From contig JALHQB010000022.1 in assembly GCA_022842185.1 (NCBI GenBank), positions 1 through 60,213 on the forward strand: a stretch of DNA of 60,213 nucleotides, in the 5' to 3' direction. The stretch is from Acetobacteraceae bacterium. Lineage in GTDB: Bacteria; Pseudomonadota; Alphaproteobacteria; Acetobacterales; Acetobacteraceae. Position 1 is the stretch's first letter, and each line of letters opens with the position of its first letter. The position numbers were made by a program, and so were the translations under genes. The notes under the pieces were generated by a model. That model saw only the letters and a program-made list of their open reading frames with translations. It was not told the DNA's origin and ran no database searches. This document shows, one piece after another, positions 51,851 through 59,971 of this stretch.

Positions 51851-52377
51851 TTGACTAGACTACGCCAAGGCTTTCAGCCTGACGAAATATAGGGAGTTTG
51901 ACCTGAGGTGCGCGAGACAGCGCCGGCGCAATGTGGGGTAAAATGTTGGGTAAAATTTCCAACAGGGCTCTAGTAGGCTGGAAATGTGTCGCTTTGGGCG
52001 GACACCCTGTCCGCCAGTTTCCTTGGGTGTCCCGCTCTCCGCCTGACCAGGCGCCGCGCTGACTGGCAGGTTTCCCAGGCTTCGTAGTGCAGACCTGTTG
52101 ACTGGCTGGACGCCGATACGGCTGAGCCTCGGTCCGTGTCTCTTGACTAGGGGCAATTTAGTGCGCAACTCAAAAACCTAGTCAAAAGGCCGGTTTCAGC
52201 GCGGAGGGCGCGTGGCGCGGTTCGAGCCCCACGTGCCCGAAGTCCGAAACTTCGAGAGCAAACACTTTGGCCTGCTTTCGTTGGGCGAACCGTCGACGGG
52301 TGACCGCCCCACCTACACCAACCATAGCGCGCCAACATGCGCGCCATCGCTGTTACGCCCTCGAATTCTGCGGATAT
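51851..52377. other. Scar region with repeated TTGACTAG motif, no supported gene
   Basis: TTGACTAG occurs at 51851-51858 and 52143-52150 and inverted at 52178-52185; the last two form a 9-base inverted pair (TTGACTAGG/CCTAGTCAA). A CGTGG/CCACG hairpin with TTCGAGC in its loop lies at 52211-52233 and looks faintly like a tRNA T-arm, but no tRNA can be folded. Base composition is lower in G+C than the neighbours. The motifs may be the ends of a small non-autonomous element or recombination debris. Confidence 0.5.
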
Positions 52378-53547
52378 TTAGTGTGGCCTAACGCCTGCCA
52401 TCAGGATTCGCCGCGGCACGCGGGACAGCATTTCGGCACCCGTCGCCGTCACGATGACATTGTCGATCATCCGCACGCCGATCCGCTCTGCCTCGACGAA
52501 GATCGGTGGCTCGATCGTCAGCACCATGCCTTCTTGCAAGATTGTGGTGCCGCCGCCGAACATGTTGACGGGGTCGCCCCAGGATGGCGGAAAGCCGGGC
52601 GCCAGACCGTAGCCGGAGGTGTGCAGCCGATAGGCGTCGCAGCCTGCCGCGGCGATGATGCGCTTCGCGGCGAGATGCGGCTCCTCGGACACGACGCCGG
52701 GCCGGATCGCGGCCATCATCGCATCGCCGGCCTCGCGGATAACCTCGTGCAACGCCGCAATCCGCGGCGGCACCGGCCCGAGTTGGAACTGCCGTCCGAG
52801 GGTTGCGGTATAGCGCCGGAAAGCCGCGCCAAGCTCAATATTGCCGCCATCGCCGGCGTCCAGCCGCCGGGCAGTCGGCGCGCCATGAGGGTAGCAGAGC
52901 CGCTCACCGGTCACGAGGTTCATCGTGCTCGCCGGCAAGCCGCAGCCGGAGGAGAGCAGGGCGTGATGCGCAATGGCCGCTAACTCAAGCTCGGAGCGGC
53001 CTTCTTGAACCGCGGCTATGCAGGCCTCCAACGCCCCATCCGCATGCGCCGCCGCCTCGCGTACCAGGGCCAGTTCCGCCGGCGATTTCACGGCCTTCAG
53101 GTCATGGATGAGGTTGGTCGGTTCAGCGACCAGCGCCGGGCCCAGCAGGTCGCGCAGGCGCGTGTAATGCGGCGCGCTCAGGTAATAGGCGGGCACTTCC
53201 ATTCCGACGCGGCGTGACAGCAGCCCGTGATCGCGGGCCAGCCGCGCGAAGGCGTCGATCGGGTCCTCGGGCTCCGGCCCGCCCCAGCCACGGATCTCCG
53301 TCAGCAGCGAATCCGCACGCCATTCCGCGAGGTCCGATGCGCGCGAGAGAAACACCATCGGCCGGTCGTCCGCGGCCAGCAACACGCATTGGAAGGTCTG
53401 GAAGGACTTCGCCTCCCCGCCGGTCAGCCACAGGATGGAGACGGGATGGAACAACACCATCCAGTCGAGGCCGGCTGCCGCGACGGCGCGGCGCGCGCGG
53501 GTAAGCCGGTCCGCGAATTCCGCTGGCGTGAAGTCATGCTTCGACAT
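52378..53547 (-). CDS. Creatinase/ectoine-hydrolase-like M24 family protein lacking most metal ligands
   Basis: 389 residues from ATG 53547. N-terminal creatinase domain (LTRARRAVAAAGLDWMVL, WLTGGEAKSFQTFQCVLL) and C-terminal pita-bread fold. Where M24 metallopeptidases have Asp-x10-Asp-His-Glu-Glu, this protein reads Glu238, Thr249, Tyr313 (in SGYGLAPGFPP), Glu346 and Ile361. Only Glu346 is unchanged, so metal binding is improbable and a creatinase- or ectoine-hydrolase-like amidohydrolase activity is more likely. GYGLAPGFPPSWGDP resembles the GYS...PPxWGE loop of ectoine hydrolases. Same strand as the LysR gene, 76 bases downstream of it. Confidence 0.88.
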   Translation of the reverse strand: MSKHDFTPAEFADRLTRARRAVAAAGLDWMVLFHPVSILWLTGGEAKSFQTFQCVLLAADDRPMVFLSRASDLAEWRADSLLTEIRGWGGPEPEDPIDAFARLARDHGLLSRRVGMEVPAYYLSAPHYTRLRDLLGPALVAEPTNLIHDLKAVKSPAELALVREAAAHADGALEACIAAVQEGRSELELAAIAHHALLSSGCGLPASTMNLVTGERLCYPHGAPTARRLDAGDGGNIELGAAFRRYTATLGRQFQLGPVPPRIAALHEVIREAGDAMMAAIRPGVVSEEPHLAAKRIIAAAGCDAYRLHTSGYGLAPGFPPSWGDPVNMFGGGTTILQEGMVLTIEPPIFVEAERIGVRMIDNVIVTATGAEMLSRVPRRILMAGVRPH

Positions 53548-53623
53548 TGGTCGGTTCCCGTCGGTCAGGCGGCGAGGCTATGGACAAGCAATCGCGGCGT
53601 CCAAGGCCTTTGGCGCATGCATC

Positions 53624-54565
53624 TCATGCGCCGTTCGTTCGATCGTGCGTCAAGGCCTGCACCGGCCAGTCGCCGTCCGCCAGCTCCTCCGCCACGGCGC
53701 GCATGGTGGCGATCAGCGGCTCGAGTATGTCGGGGCGCGCCGGTTGCTCGGCGGTGACGAGGCACAGCGTCCAGGCCACGCTCGGCCGGAATGGAACGCC
53801 GACGAGTTCCCCGCGCGCCGCTTCCGCCGCGAAGCCGCCGCGGGTCAGCAGCGCAAAACCCGCGCCGCCCCGCAGCAGGGCCCGCAGGATGGCGTGGTCG
53901 TCCACCTCGATGCGCGGCTCCGGCGGCGTAGTCCCTTCCAGCCAGGCTTCGAGCAGGCGACGCGACGCATTGGCGCGGCTCGACAGGATAAGCCGCAGCC
54001 GGGCCAGGTCGGCAGGCCGGACATGACCTTTTCGCAGTTCCGGGCTGCCGGGCCGACCGACCAGGCAGACCTCCTCCTCGACGAGCGGCAGGATGCGGAA
54101 GCCGCGCTGGGGCAGTGGATCATGGACGCAGGCAATGTCGGCCCGGCCGCGCACCAGCCATTCATGCAGCGCGCCCGAGAAGCCGCCGAGCACCCGCAAC
54201 GACACGTCCGGGTATTCGGCGCGGAATCGCGCGACGAGGGGCGGCAGCAGCCATTGTCCTGCACCCGACGGCAGCGCCAGGGAAACCGTGCCCGACAGAC
54301 CGCGCCGGCTCGAACGGATCTCGGCACGGGCCTGCTCCAGGCCGCGGAACAGCATCTGCGCACGTTCCTGCAACATCTCGCCGGCCTCGGTCAGCGCAAC
54401 CCCGTGTCCGGTCCGGCGGAACAGGGGGCGGCCGAGATCCTCCTCCAGCTTGCGGATCTGGCGGCTGACGGCGGGTTGCGAAATGCGCAGGAACTCCGCG
54501 CCACGGCTGTAGGACCCGAATTCCGCGACGGTGCGGAAATAGTGCAGGGCGCGTATGTCCATCAT
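53624..54565 (-). CDS. LysR-family transcriptional regulator
   Basis: 313 residues from ATG 54565 (MMDIRALHYFRTVAE). The winged helix-turn-helix covers about residues 3-62: SYSRGAEFLRISQPAVSRQIRKLEEDLGRPLFRR, followed by a linker helix and a periplasmic-binding-like effector domain (VSLALPSGAGQWLLPPLVARFRAEYP). Typical CbbR/NAC-like length. It is transcribed away from the luciferase-like monooxygenase gene across 101 bases that contain a candidate operator, so it probably controls that operon and itself. Confidence 0.94.
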   Translation of the reverse strand: MMDIRALHYFRTVAEFGSYSRGAEFLRISQPAVSRQIRKLEEDLGRPLFRRTGHGVALTEAGEMLQERAQMLFRGLEQARAEIRSSRRGLSGTVSLALPSGAGQWLLPPLVARFRAEYPDVSLRVLGGFSGALHEWLVRGRADIACVHDPLPQRGFRILPLVEEEVCLVGRPGSPELRKGHVRPADLARLRLILSSRANASRRLLEAWLEGTTPPEPRIEVDDHAILRALLRGGAGFALLTRGGFAAEAARGELVGVPFRPSVAWTLCLVTAEQPARPDILEPLIATMRAVAEELADGDWPVQALTHDRTNGA

Positions 54566-54590
54566 GCGACGATTCAACGATCAGGTTATG

Positions 54591-54605
54591 ATTGCCATGC
54601 ACAAT
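54591..54605. promoter_or_regulatory. Candidate LysR-type operator (T-N11-A)
   Basis: ATTG-N7-CAAT is a perfect 4-base dyad with T-N11-A spacing, the classic LysR box, placed 25 bases before the regulator start codon and 61 bases before the monooxygenase start. Position between divergent genes supports a role for the adjacent LysR protein. Binding is inferred, not shown. Confidence 0.6.
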
Positions 54606-54666
54606 ATGCCTTGGACGCCTGATCGCCGCCAATCCAATCTCGGTGCGTGACAAGACGGGGACGGCG

Positions 54667-55731
54667 ATGAAGTTCGGGCTGATGACGCAGATCCAAATGC
54701 CGCGGCCATGGACGGAGCGCACCGAGCGGGACGGTTTCCACAACTGCATCAGCCAGGCGGTCGCCGCCGAAGCCGCCGGCTTCGACCATTTCTGGATCAC
54801 CGAACAGCACTTCTTCATCGAGATCGGGCATTGCTCCTCCCCCGAGATGGTGCTCGCCGCCATCGCGCAGAAGACGCAGCGCATCCGCCTGGGCTTCTCG
54901 GTGATCCTGATGCCGCTGCACAATCCGTTCAACGTCGCCGAGCGCGTTGGCACCCTTGATGTGCTGAGCGACGGCCGCTGCGATTTCGGCATTGGGCGCG
55001 GCACCTCGCGCTATGTGGTCGAGGGCCTTGGCGGCGACACCGAGAAGGGTCGCGGCCAGTCCAAGGAAGGCATCGAGGCGGTGCTGCGCATGATGGAGAA
55101 CGAGGTCTTCCCTGGCTTCAAGGGCGAGCATTACGACCTGCCATCGCGCCATGTGGTGCCGCGCGTGCTGCAGCGCCCGCATCCGCCGGTCTGGGTCGCG
55201 GCGTCCACGCTGGAGACCTGGACGCGCGCGGGTAACCAGGGCTTCGGCTGCATCGGGGTCACGCGCAACACGCCGGCCGAGACGGCAGCCAGTGTCGCTG
55301 CCTATCGCGAGGCGATCCGCAACCCCGATGCACCCCAGCGTGTGGCGCGGGTGGTGAACGAGCAGACTGGCGTCTTCGCCATCAGCGCCGTGCATGACGA
55401 TGACCGCATCGGTCGCGACAAAGCCTGCGCGGCGGCGCGCTGGTATTATGGCGACAATGATGCCGAGTTGAACACGGTCCGCTTCCAGACCGATGGCGGC
55501 GTCGGCCGGATCAACGACAAGATCGGCAAGCGCAGCAATGACGAACTGATCGAGGACGCCATGGCGATCGGCGGCAGTCCGGATACGGTGTGCCGCCAGG
55601 TGGAGAAATGGGCCTCGATCGGCATCGACCAGATGGTGTTCTTCTTGCAGGCTGGCCATGCGACGCATGACGAGGTCCTGCGCTCCATCGAGTTGATCGG
55701 GGAAAAGGTGATCCCGCGCTTCGCGAACTGA
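54667..55731 (+). CDS. LLM-class luciferase-like flavin monooxygenase
   Basis: 354 residues from ATG 54667 (MKFGLMTQIQMPRPW), behind GGGGACGG. TIM-barrel features of bacterial luciferase-like enzymes: AEAAGFDHFWITEQHFF near 37-53, TQRIRLGFSVILMPLHNPFNVAERVGTLDVLSDGRCDFGIGRG near 76-118, and HPPVWVAASTLETW near 175. Not the NtaA/DszA subgroup of the two monooxygenases at 40-44.5 kb; closer to the LuxA/alkanal group. First gene of an operon with an SsuABC-like importer, so its substrate is likely imported by it. A flavin reductase is not in the window. Confidence 0.93.
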   Translation: MKFGLMTQIQMPRPWTERTERDGFHNCISQAVAAEAAGFDHFWITEQHFFIEIGHCSSPEMVLAAIAQKTQRIRLGFSVILMPLHNPFNVAERVGTLDVLSDGRCDFGIGRGTSRYVVEGLGGDTEKGRGQSKEGIEAVLRMMENEVFPGFKGEHYDLPSRHVVPRVLQRPHPPVWVAASTLETWTRAGNQGFGCIGVTRNTPAETAASVAAYREAIRNPDAPQRVARVVNEQTGVFAISAVHDDDRIGRDKACAAARWYYGDNDAELNTVRFQTDGGVGRINDKIGKRSNDELIEDAMAIGGSPDTVCRQVEKWASIGIDQMVFFLQAGHATHDEVLRSIELIGEKVIPRFAN

Positions 55732-55815
55732 GATTGACAGGAAGGCCGGCACGGCATGTCACAGCCGTCCGCACCGGACCGGCACAGGCGGGCGGACAGG
55801 ATGGGGAGTAGGGCG

Positions 55816-56889
55816 ATGGATATGACTCGGCGCGGCTTCGGCCGCCTGACCACGGCTGGCGCATTCGCTGCGACCGGCCCGGGGGTGCTGTCGCGCGATG
55901 CCGCGGCGCAGGCATTGCCGAAGCTGAAGGTGTGGGGCGCCTCCGCGACGGTCGAGGCGTATCACGGCTTCCTGTTCCTCGGCATACCGCTCGGCTTCTA
56001 TCGCGAGCAGGGCGTGGAGGTGGAATTCGGCACCGCGGCGGGCTCGGCCGCCACGCTGCAACTCGTCGCCGCCGGACAGGTACAGATGGGCTATGTCGGC
56101 ATGGAGGTCGTGGCGCTTGCCAAGGCGCGCAATCCGACGCTGCCGGTGACCTCCGTCTATCTCCAGGACCGCGGCAACATCTATGAGATCGTGGTGCCGC
56201 AGGACAGCCCGATCCGCAGCCTTGCCGATCTCAAGGGCAAGAACATCGGCGTCGCCAACCTCGCGAGCGGCGCCATCCCGTCGCTGCGCGCGATGCTGGC
56301 CGAGGCCGGGCTGAATCCGCAGAACGACGTCAACCTGCTGCCGGTGGGCAACGGCGCTGCGGCCGCAACGGCGCTTCGCGCCGGCCGCGTGCAGGCGCTG
56401 TCGCTGTTCCGCGCGCAGCACGCCTTGATCGAAACGCTCGGCATCAACCTGCGCTACTTCCAGCGCGACCAGCCGAGCGCGGTGATCATCGCCAACACCG
56501 CGTTCCTGCAGCAGAATCCCGCCGCGGTGACGGGCGCCTTGCGTGGCGTCGTCGCCGGATCGATCTTCGCCCAGCTCGCGCCCGAGGCGACGGTGCGAGA
56601 GCATTGGAAGATGTTTGGCCAGCCCACCGGCCTGTCCGAGGCGGAAGCCATGAGCCGCGCGAAGCACGTGTTGACGCGTTCGGCCGAGCTCTGGCGTCGC
56701 TGGGATGACGCGGCCAGCCCTTGGGGGTCGATGGACAAGGGCATGTGGGACCGGTTGCAGGCCTTCATGGTTGAGCAGCAGCTGATGGATCGTGCCATCG
56801 ACAGCGCGACGCTGCTGTCCACCGCGCTGATCCCGGCGGTGAACCAGATGGATACCGCAGCCGTCGAGCGACGCGCGCGTGCCGCCTGA
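55816..56889 (+). CDS. Nitrate/sulfonate/thiamine-precursor-type ABC substrate-binding protein (NMT1/SsuA-like)
   Basis: 357 residues from ATG 55816 behind GGGGAGTAGGG. Tat-type signal MDMTRRGFGRLTTAG, cleavage after AAAQ (about 36). The NMT1/SsuA fold shows LFLGIPLGFYREQGVEVEF near 56-74, VAAGQVQMGYVGMEVVALAKARN near 85-107, SLADLKGKNIGVANLASGA near 136, and SLRAMLAEAGLNPQNDVNLL. Binds a small sulfonate, pyrimidine or bicarbonate-like anion. Its stop overlaps the ATPase start by 11 bases. Confidence 0.92.
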   Translation: MDMTRRGFGRLTTAGAFAATGPGVLSRDAAAQALPKLKVWGASATVEAYHGFLFLGIPLGFYREQGVEVEFGTAAGSAATLQLVAAGQVQMGYVGMEVVALAKARNPTLPVTSVYLQDRGNIYEIVVPQDSPIRSLADLKGKNIGVANLASGAIPSLRAMLAEAGLNPQNDVNLLPVGNGAAAATALRAGRVQALSLFRAQHALIETLGINLRYFQRDQPSAVIIANTAFLQQNPAAVTGALRGVVAGSIFAQLAPEATVREHWKMFGQPTGLSEAEAMSRAKHVLTRSAELWRRWDDAASPWGSMDKGMWDRLQAFMVEQQLMDRAIDSATLLSTALIPAVNQMDTAAVERRARAA

Positions 56890-57667
56890 GGCCATCGGCG
56901 ACGCGGCGCTTTCGATCCGCGATGTGGGAATGGTGTACGGCGCCGGGCCAGGCGCCGTCGAGGCCCTGTCGGGCATTACGCTGGATGTCGCGCCTGGTGA
57001 ATTCATCGCCGTGGTCGGACCGAGCGGGTGCGGCAAGAGCACTCTGCTGCGGCTCGTCACCGGGCTGCGGCGCCCCACAGGCGGCGAGATTTTGCTGCAA
57101 GGACGCCGCGTGGATGGACCGCGCAGCGATGTCGGCATCGTCTTCCAGAGTCCGGTTCTGTTTCCCTGGCGGAGCGTGCTTGACAACGTGCTGCTGCCGA
57201 TCGAGGTGCTGAAGCTGCCGAAAGCCCGCTACCGCGACCGTGCCATGGAGTTGCTCGATCTGGTCGGGCTGGGCCGCTTCGCGATGAACTACCCGGCCGA
57301 GCTTTCAGGCGGCATGCAGCAGCGCGCGGCTATCGCGCGCGCCCTGGTGCAGGATGCGCCGGTCCTGATCATGGACGAGCCCTTCGGCGCGCTCGACGCC
57401 ATGACGCGGGAACAGATGAACCTGGAGCTGCAACGCATCTGGCAGGCGCAGCGCAAGACCGTGGTGTTCATCACCCATTCGATCGCCGAGGCGGTCTTCC
57501 TCGCCGACCGCATCGTTGTGATGTCGCCTCGGCCAGGGCGCATCCTCGATGTGATCACCAATACGATGCCGCGGCTCCGAAGCCTGGACGACATGCTCGC
57601 ACCCGCATTCGCTGAGCAGGTCCGCCATGTTCGCGCCTTGCTCGGCGGCAGGGGGGCGGAGCTGTGA
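56879..57667 (+). CDS. SsuB/TauB-type ABC transporter ATPase
   Basis: 262 residues from GTG 56879. Walker A GPSGCGKST at 47-55, Q-loop IVFQSPVLFPWRSVLDNV, signature ELSGGMQQRAAIARALV, Walker B VLIMDEPFGALDAMTREQMN, H-loop FITHSIAEAVFLADR, then VMSPRPGRI, typical of the nitrate/sulfonate/taurine family. Stop overlaps the permease start. Confidence 0.94.
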   Translation: MPPEAIGDAALSIRDVGMVYGAGPGAVEALSGITLDVAPGEFIAVVGPSGCGKSTLLRLVTGLRRPTGGEILLQGRRVDGPRSDVGIVFQSPVLFPWRSVLDNVLLPIEVLKLPKARYRDRAMELLDLVGLGRFAMNYPAELSGGMQQRAAIARALVQDAPVLIMDEPFGALDAMTREQMNLELQRIWQAQRKTVVFITHSIAEAVFLADRIVVMSPRPGRILDVITNTMPRLRSLDDMLAPAFAEQVRHVRALLGGRGAEL

Positions 57668-58467
57668 ACGCGCTGCTGCGCTGGATGCGCCGACAATTCG
57701 TGCCGCTGATCGTCTTCGTCCTGTTCATTGGCGGCTGGGAAGCGATCATCCGCGCCTTGCAGGTGGAAAGCTTCCTCGTCCCCGCGCCATCGGCGGTGAT
57801 CGTCGCCTTCGTCCGCGGCTTCGCGCAGGCCAATTATCTTGGCCATGCGGCGATCACGTGTTTCCAGGCCGTCAGCGGCTTCCTGCTCGGCAGCGCGCTG
57901 GGCATTGCCATCGCGGTCATGGTCGTGGTGTTTCCCGCACTCGAGCGGATCGTCTATCCCTACATCGTCGCGTTGCAGACCGTGCCGAAGGTCGCGGTCG
58001 CGCCGCTGATCGTGGTGTGGTTCGGCTTCGGGATGGAATCGAAGGTCATCATCGTCGCGCTGGTCTCGCTGTTCCCGGTGCTGGTCAATGTGATGGCCGG
58101 GCTTAAATCGGTGGATCAGGACAGGCTGGACCTGTTGGCGTCGCTGTCGGCATCGCGCTGGCAGATCCTGCGCTTCCTGCGGTTCCCCAATGCGCTTCCG
58201 TTCCTGTTCGCGGGGCTGAATACGGCGATCGTCTTCGCGGTGATCGGAGCGATCGTGGGCGAGTTCGTTGGCGCCAATCGGGGTATCGGGTTCCTGATCC
58301 TGCAGGCCAATTTCTCGCTGGATATCGCGGCGGCCTTCGCGCTGTTCATGGTGCTTTCGATCATGGGCGTGACGCTGCATTCCATCCTGCAGGCGATCCA
58401 GCGACGGGTCCTGTTCTGGAACCGTACGGTGGAGGCCGGACAGCCCGCGCCACGGGACACGCCATGA
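57664..58467 (+). CDS. SsuC/TauC-type ABC transporter permease
   Basis: 267 residues from GTG 57664, overlapping the ATPase stop. Six helices; the segment VAPLIVVWFGFGMESKVIIVAL (about 117-138) and the EAA-type loop DLLASLSASRWQILRFLRFPNALP (about 156-179) are the signatures of this permease class, followed by GAIVGEFVGANRGIGFLI. Completes the importer started by the two upstream genes. Immediately followed by repeat family 2. Confidence 0.94.
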   Translation: MNALLRWMRRQFVPLIVFVLFIGGWEAIIRALQVESFLVPAPSAVIVAFVRGFAQANYLGHAAITCFQAVSGFLLGSALGIAIAVMVVVFPALERIVYPYIVALQTVPKVAVAPLIVVWFGFGMESKVIIVALVSLFPVLVNVMAGLKSVDQDRLDLLASLSASRWQILRFLRFPNALPFLFAGLNTAIVFAVIGAIVGEFVGANRGIGFLILQANFSLDIAAAFALFMVLSIMGVTLHSILQAIQRRVLFWNRTVEAGQPAPRDTP

Positions 58468-58626
58468 AGCGGATCGCGCCTGACTGGACTTAGAGCAGAT
58501 CGCGTCTGACTGGAATCCGTCAGGCGGGTGAAGATGCTCGCTCAAACAAGGGCATAGAGAGTTCTGCGCCAGACCGTACTGGCGTAGAACGCTCTAGTCA
58601 GGCGGGTGAAGATGCTCGATCCAGGC
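58467..58626. repeat. Dispersed repeat family 2, mosaic of three copies
   Basis: A fragment (about 58467-58488), a full unit (58491-58569: GAGCAGATCGCGTCTGACTG, CGTCAGGCGGGTGAAGATGC, CTCAAACAAGGGCATAGAG) and a 3' fragment (58591-58626) are joined. A 12-base imperfect hairpin, GTTCTGCGCCAG/CTGGCGTAGAAC, occupies 58561-58590. The related copy at 44.9 kb is split by an IS element. It lies directly between two convergent genes. Confidence 0.78.
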
Positions 58627-58640
58627 GGCGGTGTGGCCTT

Positions 58641-59618
58641 CTATTCGGGTGTGATGCCGGCCATCCTGACCACCTGGCGCCAAAGCGGCACCTCCTGGCG
58701 AATGCGCTCTGCAAGTTCCTCGGGCCCCGTCACAAGGAGCTTGCCGCCTGCGGCTTCCATGCGCTGCGCCAGGACGCTGGTGTCGCGCAGCGGGTCGATT
58801 TCCCGCGCCAATAGTTCCACTGCCTGCGGTGGCAGATTGGCGGGCCCGAGAAGGGCGAACCACAGCACCATCGAGAAACCCGGCACTGCGGAGGCAACGG
58901 TTGGTACACCCGGAAGTGCGGTGATCGGCGCGGCGCTTGAGACGGCGATCGTCCGCATGCGGCCGTCGCGGATATGGGGGATCGGGACACTCGCATCCGT
59001 CAGCAACAGGTCGACGTCTCCGGCATAAAGCGCCCCGAGACCCTGGCCCGTGCCCCGGTACGGGACGTGCAGCATGTCGATCTCGGCACGCACCTTGAGA
59101 AGTTCGCCGAGCAGATGCGTGGTGGTGCCCACGCCGCTCGATCCAAAGGTGATGCGGCCTGGTACCGCCCGCGCACGGGCCAGAAGATCGTTCAGGTCAC
59201 GGATGGCGGATTCCGTGCGGACATTGATGGCCATGGCCGATTCCGAGATCACGGAAACCGGCGTCAGGTCGCGGATCGGGTCATAGCCGGGATTCTTCTG
59301 CAGGGATGGCAGGATGGCGACCGACCCGGTCGTGAATACCAGGCTGTGCTGGTCCGTCGATTGCGCGACGAGTTGGATGCCGAGCGCGCCGCCGGCACCG
59401 GGCCGGGCCTCGACGATGACGTTCTGGCCCAGCCGGGGGGTCAGGTAGTCGGCGATGAAACGCGCCGGGACCTCGACGGGACCGCCCGGAGCAAACGGGA
59501 CGATGAACCGGACGGTGCGCTGCGGCCAACGGAAGGGTTGGGCAATGGCTGCGCGACAAAGGGTGGTGCCGGCCAGGCCGGACAGGAGCGCCCGTCGGGA
59601 CGTGGGAACAATGTGCAT
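58641..59618 (-). CDS. Tripartite tricarboxylate transporter (Bug) substrate-binding protein, second
   Basis: 325 residues starting MHIVPTSRRALLSGLAG, signal peptide cleaved after AIAQ (about 27). The Bug motifs are present: FIVPFAPGGPVEVPARFIADYL (about 38-59), VIVEARPGAGGALGIQLVAQS, PGRITFGSSGVGTTTHLLGEL, and VPYRGTGQGLGALYAGDVDLL. The canonical PPGG is changed to APGG. An orphan without TctAB partners; about 400 bases of intergenic sequence lie on its upstream side. Ligand unknown. Confidence 0.93.
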   Translation of the reverse strand: MHIVPTSRRALLSGLAGTTLCRAAIAQPFRWPQRTVRFIVPFAPGGPVEVPARFIADYLTPRLGQNVIVEARPGAGGALGIQLVAQSTDQHSLVFTTGSVAILPSLQKNPGYDPIRDLTPVSVISESAMAINVRTESAIRDLNDLLARARAVPGRITFGSSGVGTTTHLLGELLKVRAEIDMLHVPYRGTGQGLGALYAGDVDLLLTDASVPIPHIRDGRMRTIAVSSAAPITALPGVPTVASAVPGFSMVLWFALLGPANLPPQAVELLAREIDPLRDTSVLAQRMEAAGGKLLVTGPEELAERIRQEVPLWRQVVRMAGITPE

Positions 59619-59971
59619 TGCTTACCGCCTTCGGTTTTCGCTGGCGCAGAGTCCGGCTCAGGTCAACCTTAGAAGCAATTCGAGGGCGAAGCGATGTTGG
59701 GAGATTGAACCTTCCTCGTTAAAATTGGCCTCGAGGAAATGCGCCATGCGTGCTGAACGAATTTCCAACGTGTTCGCGACCACAACTCGGGCTCCAAAAG
59801 CCCCGGCAGCGTCATGCCCCCTGGTTGCCGCCCGTCCAGGATGCCTGGCACCAGCAGCGTGAGCCAGAGCAGGCGCGTGACCGAAGTTGAAGTTGGCGTT
59901 GACCCGGTTTTGTGGACATCCCGAGGCTTGAGACGGAGGTGTTTGAGATGCTGAGATTTAGGGTACCCTAG
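59619..59971. other. Intergenic region without a supported gene, possible old IS end
   Basis: No frame here shows a convincing start or recognisable motif. Near 59898-59930 the sequence TTGACCCGGTTTTGTGGACA resembles the terminal repeat region of some IS3-type elements, but no transposase follows before the IS701-family element begins. Confidence 0.45.

Noticed and set aside
52211..52233. tRNA-like 3' arm (hairpin with TTCGAGC in the loop)
   Set aside because: No acceptor, D or anticodon arm could be found upstream, and the stem does not have proper T-arm geometry.
59898..59930. IS3-type terminal repeat before the IS701-family element
   Set aside because: Only resemblance in a short stretch; no transposase frame follows, so it is mentioned but not called as an element.
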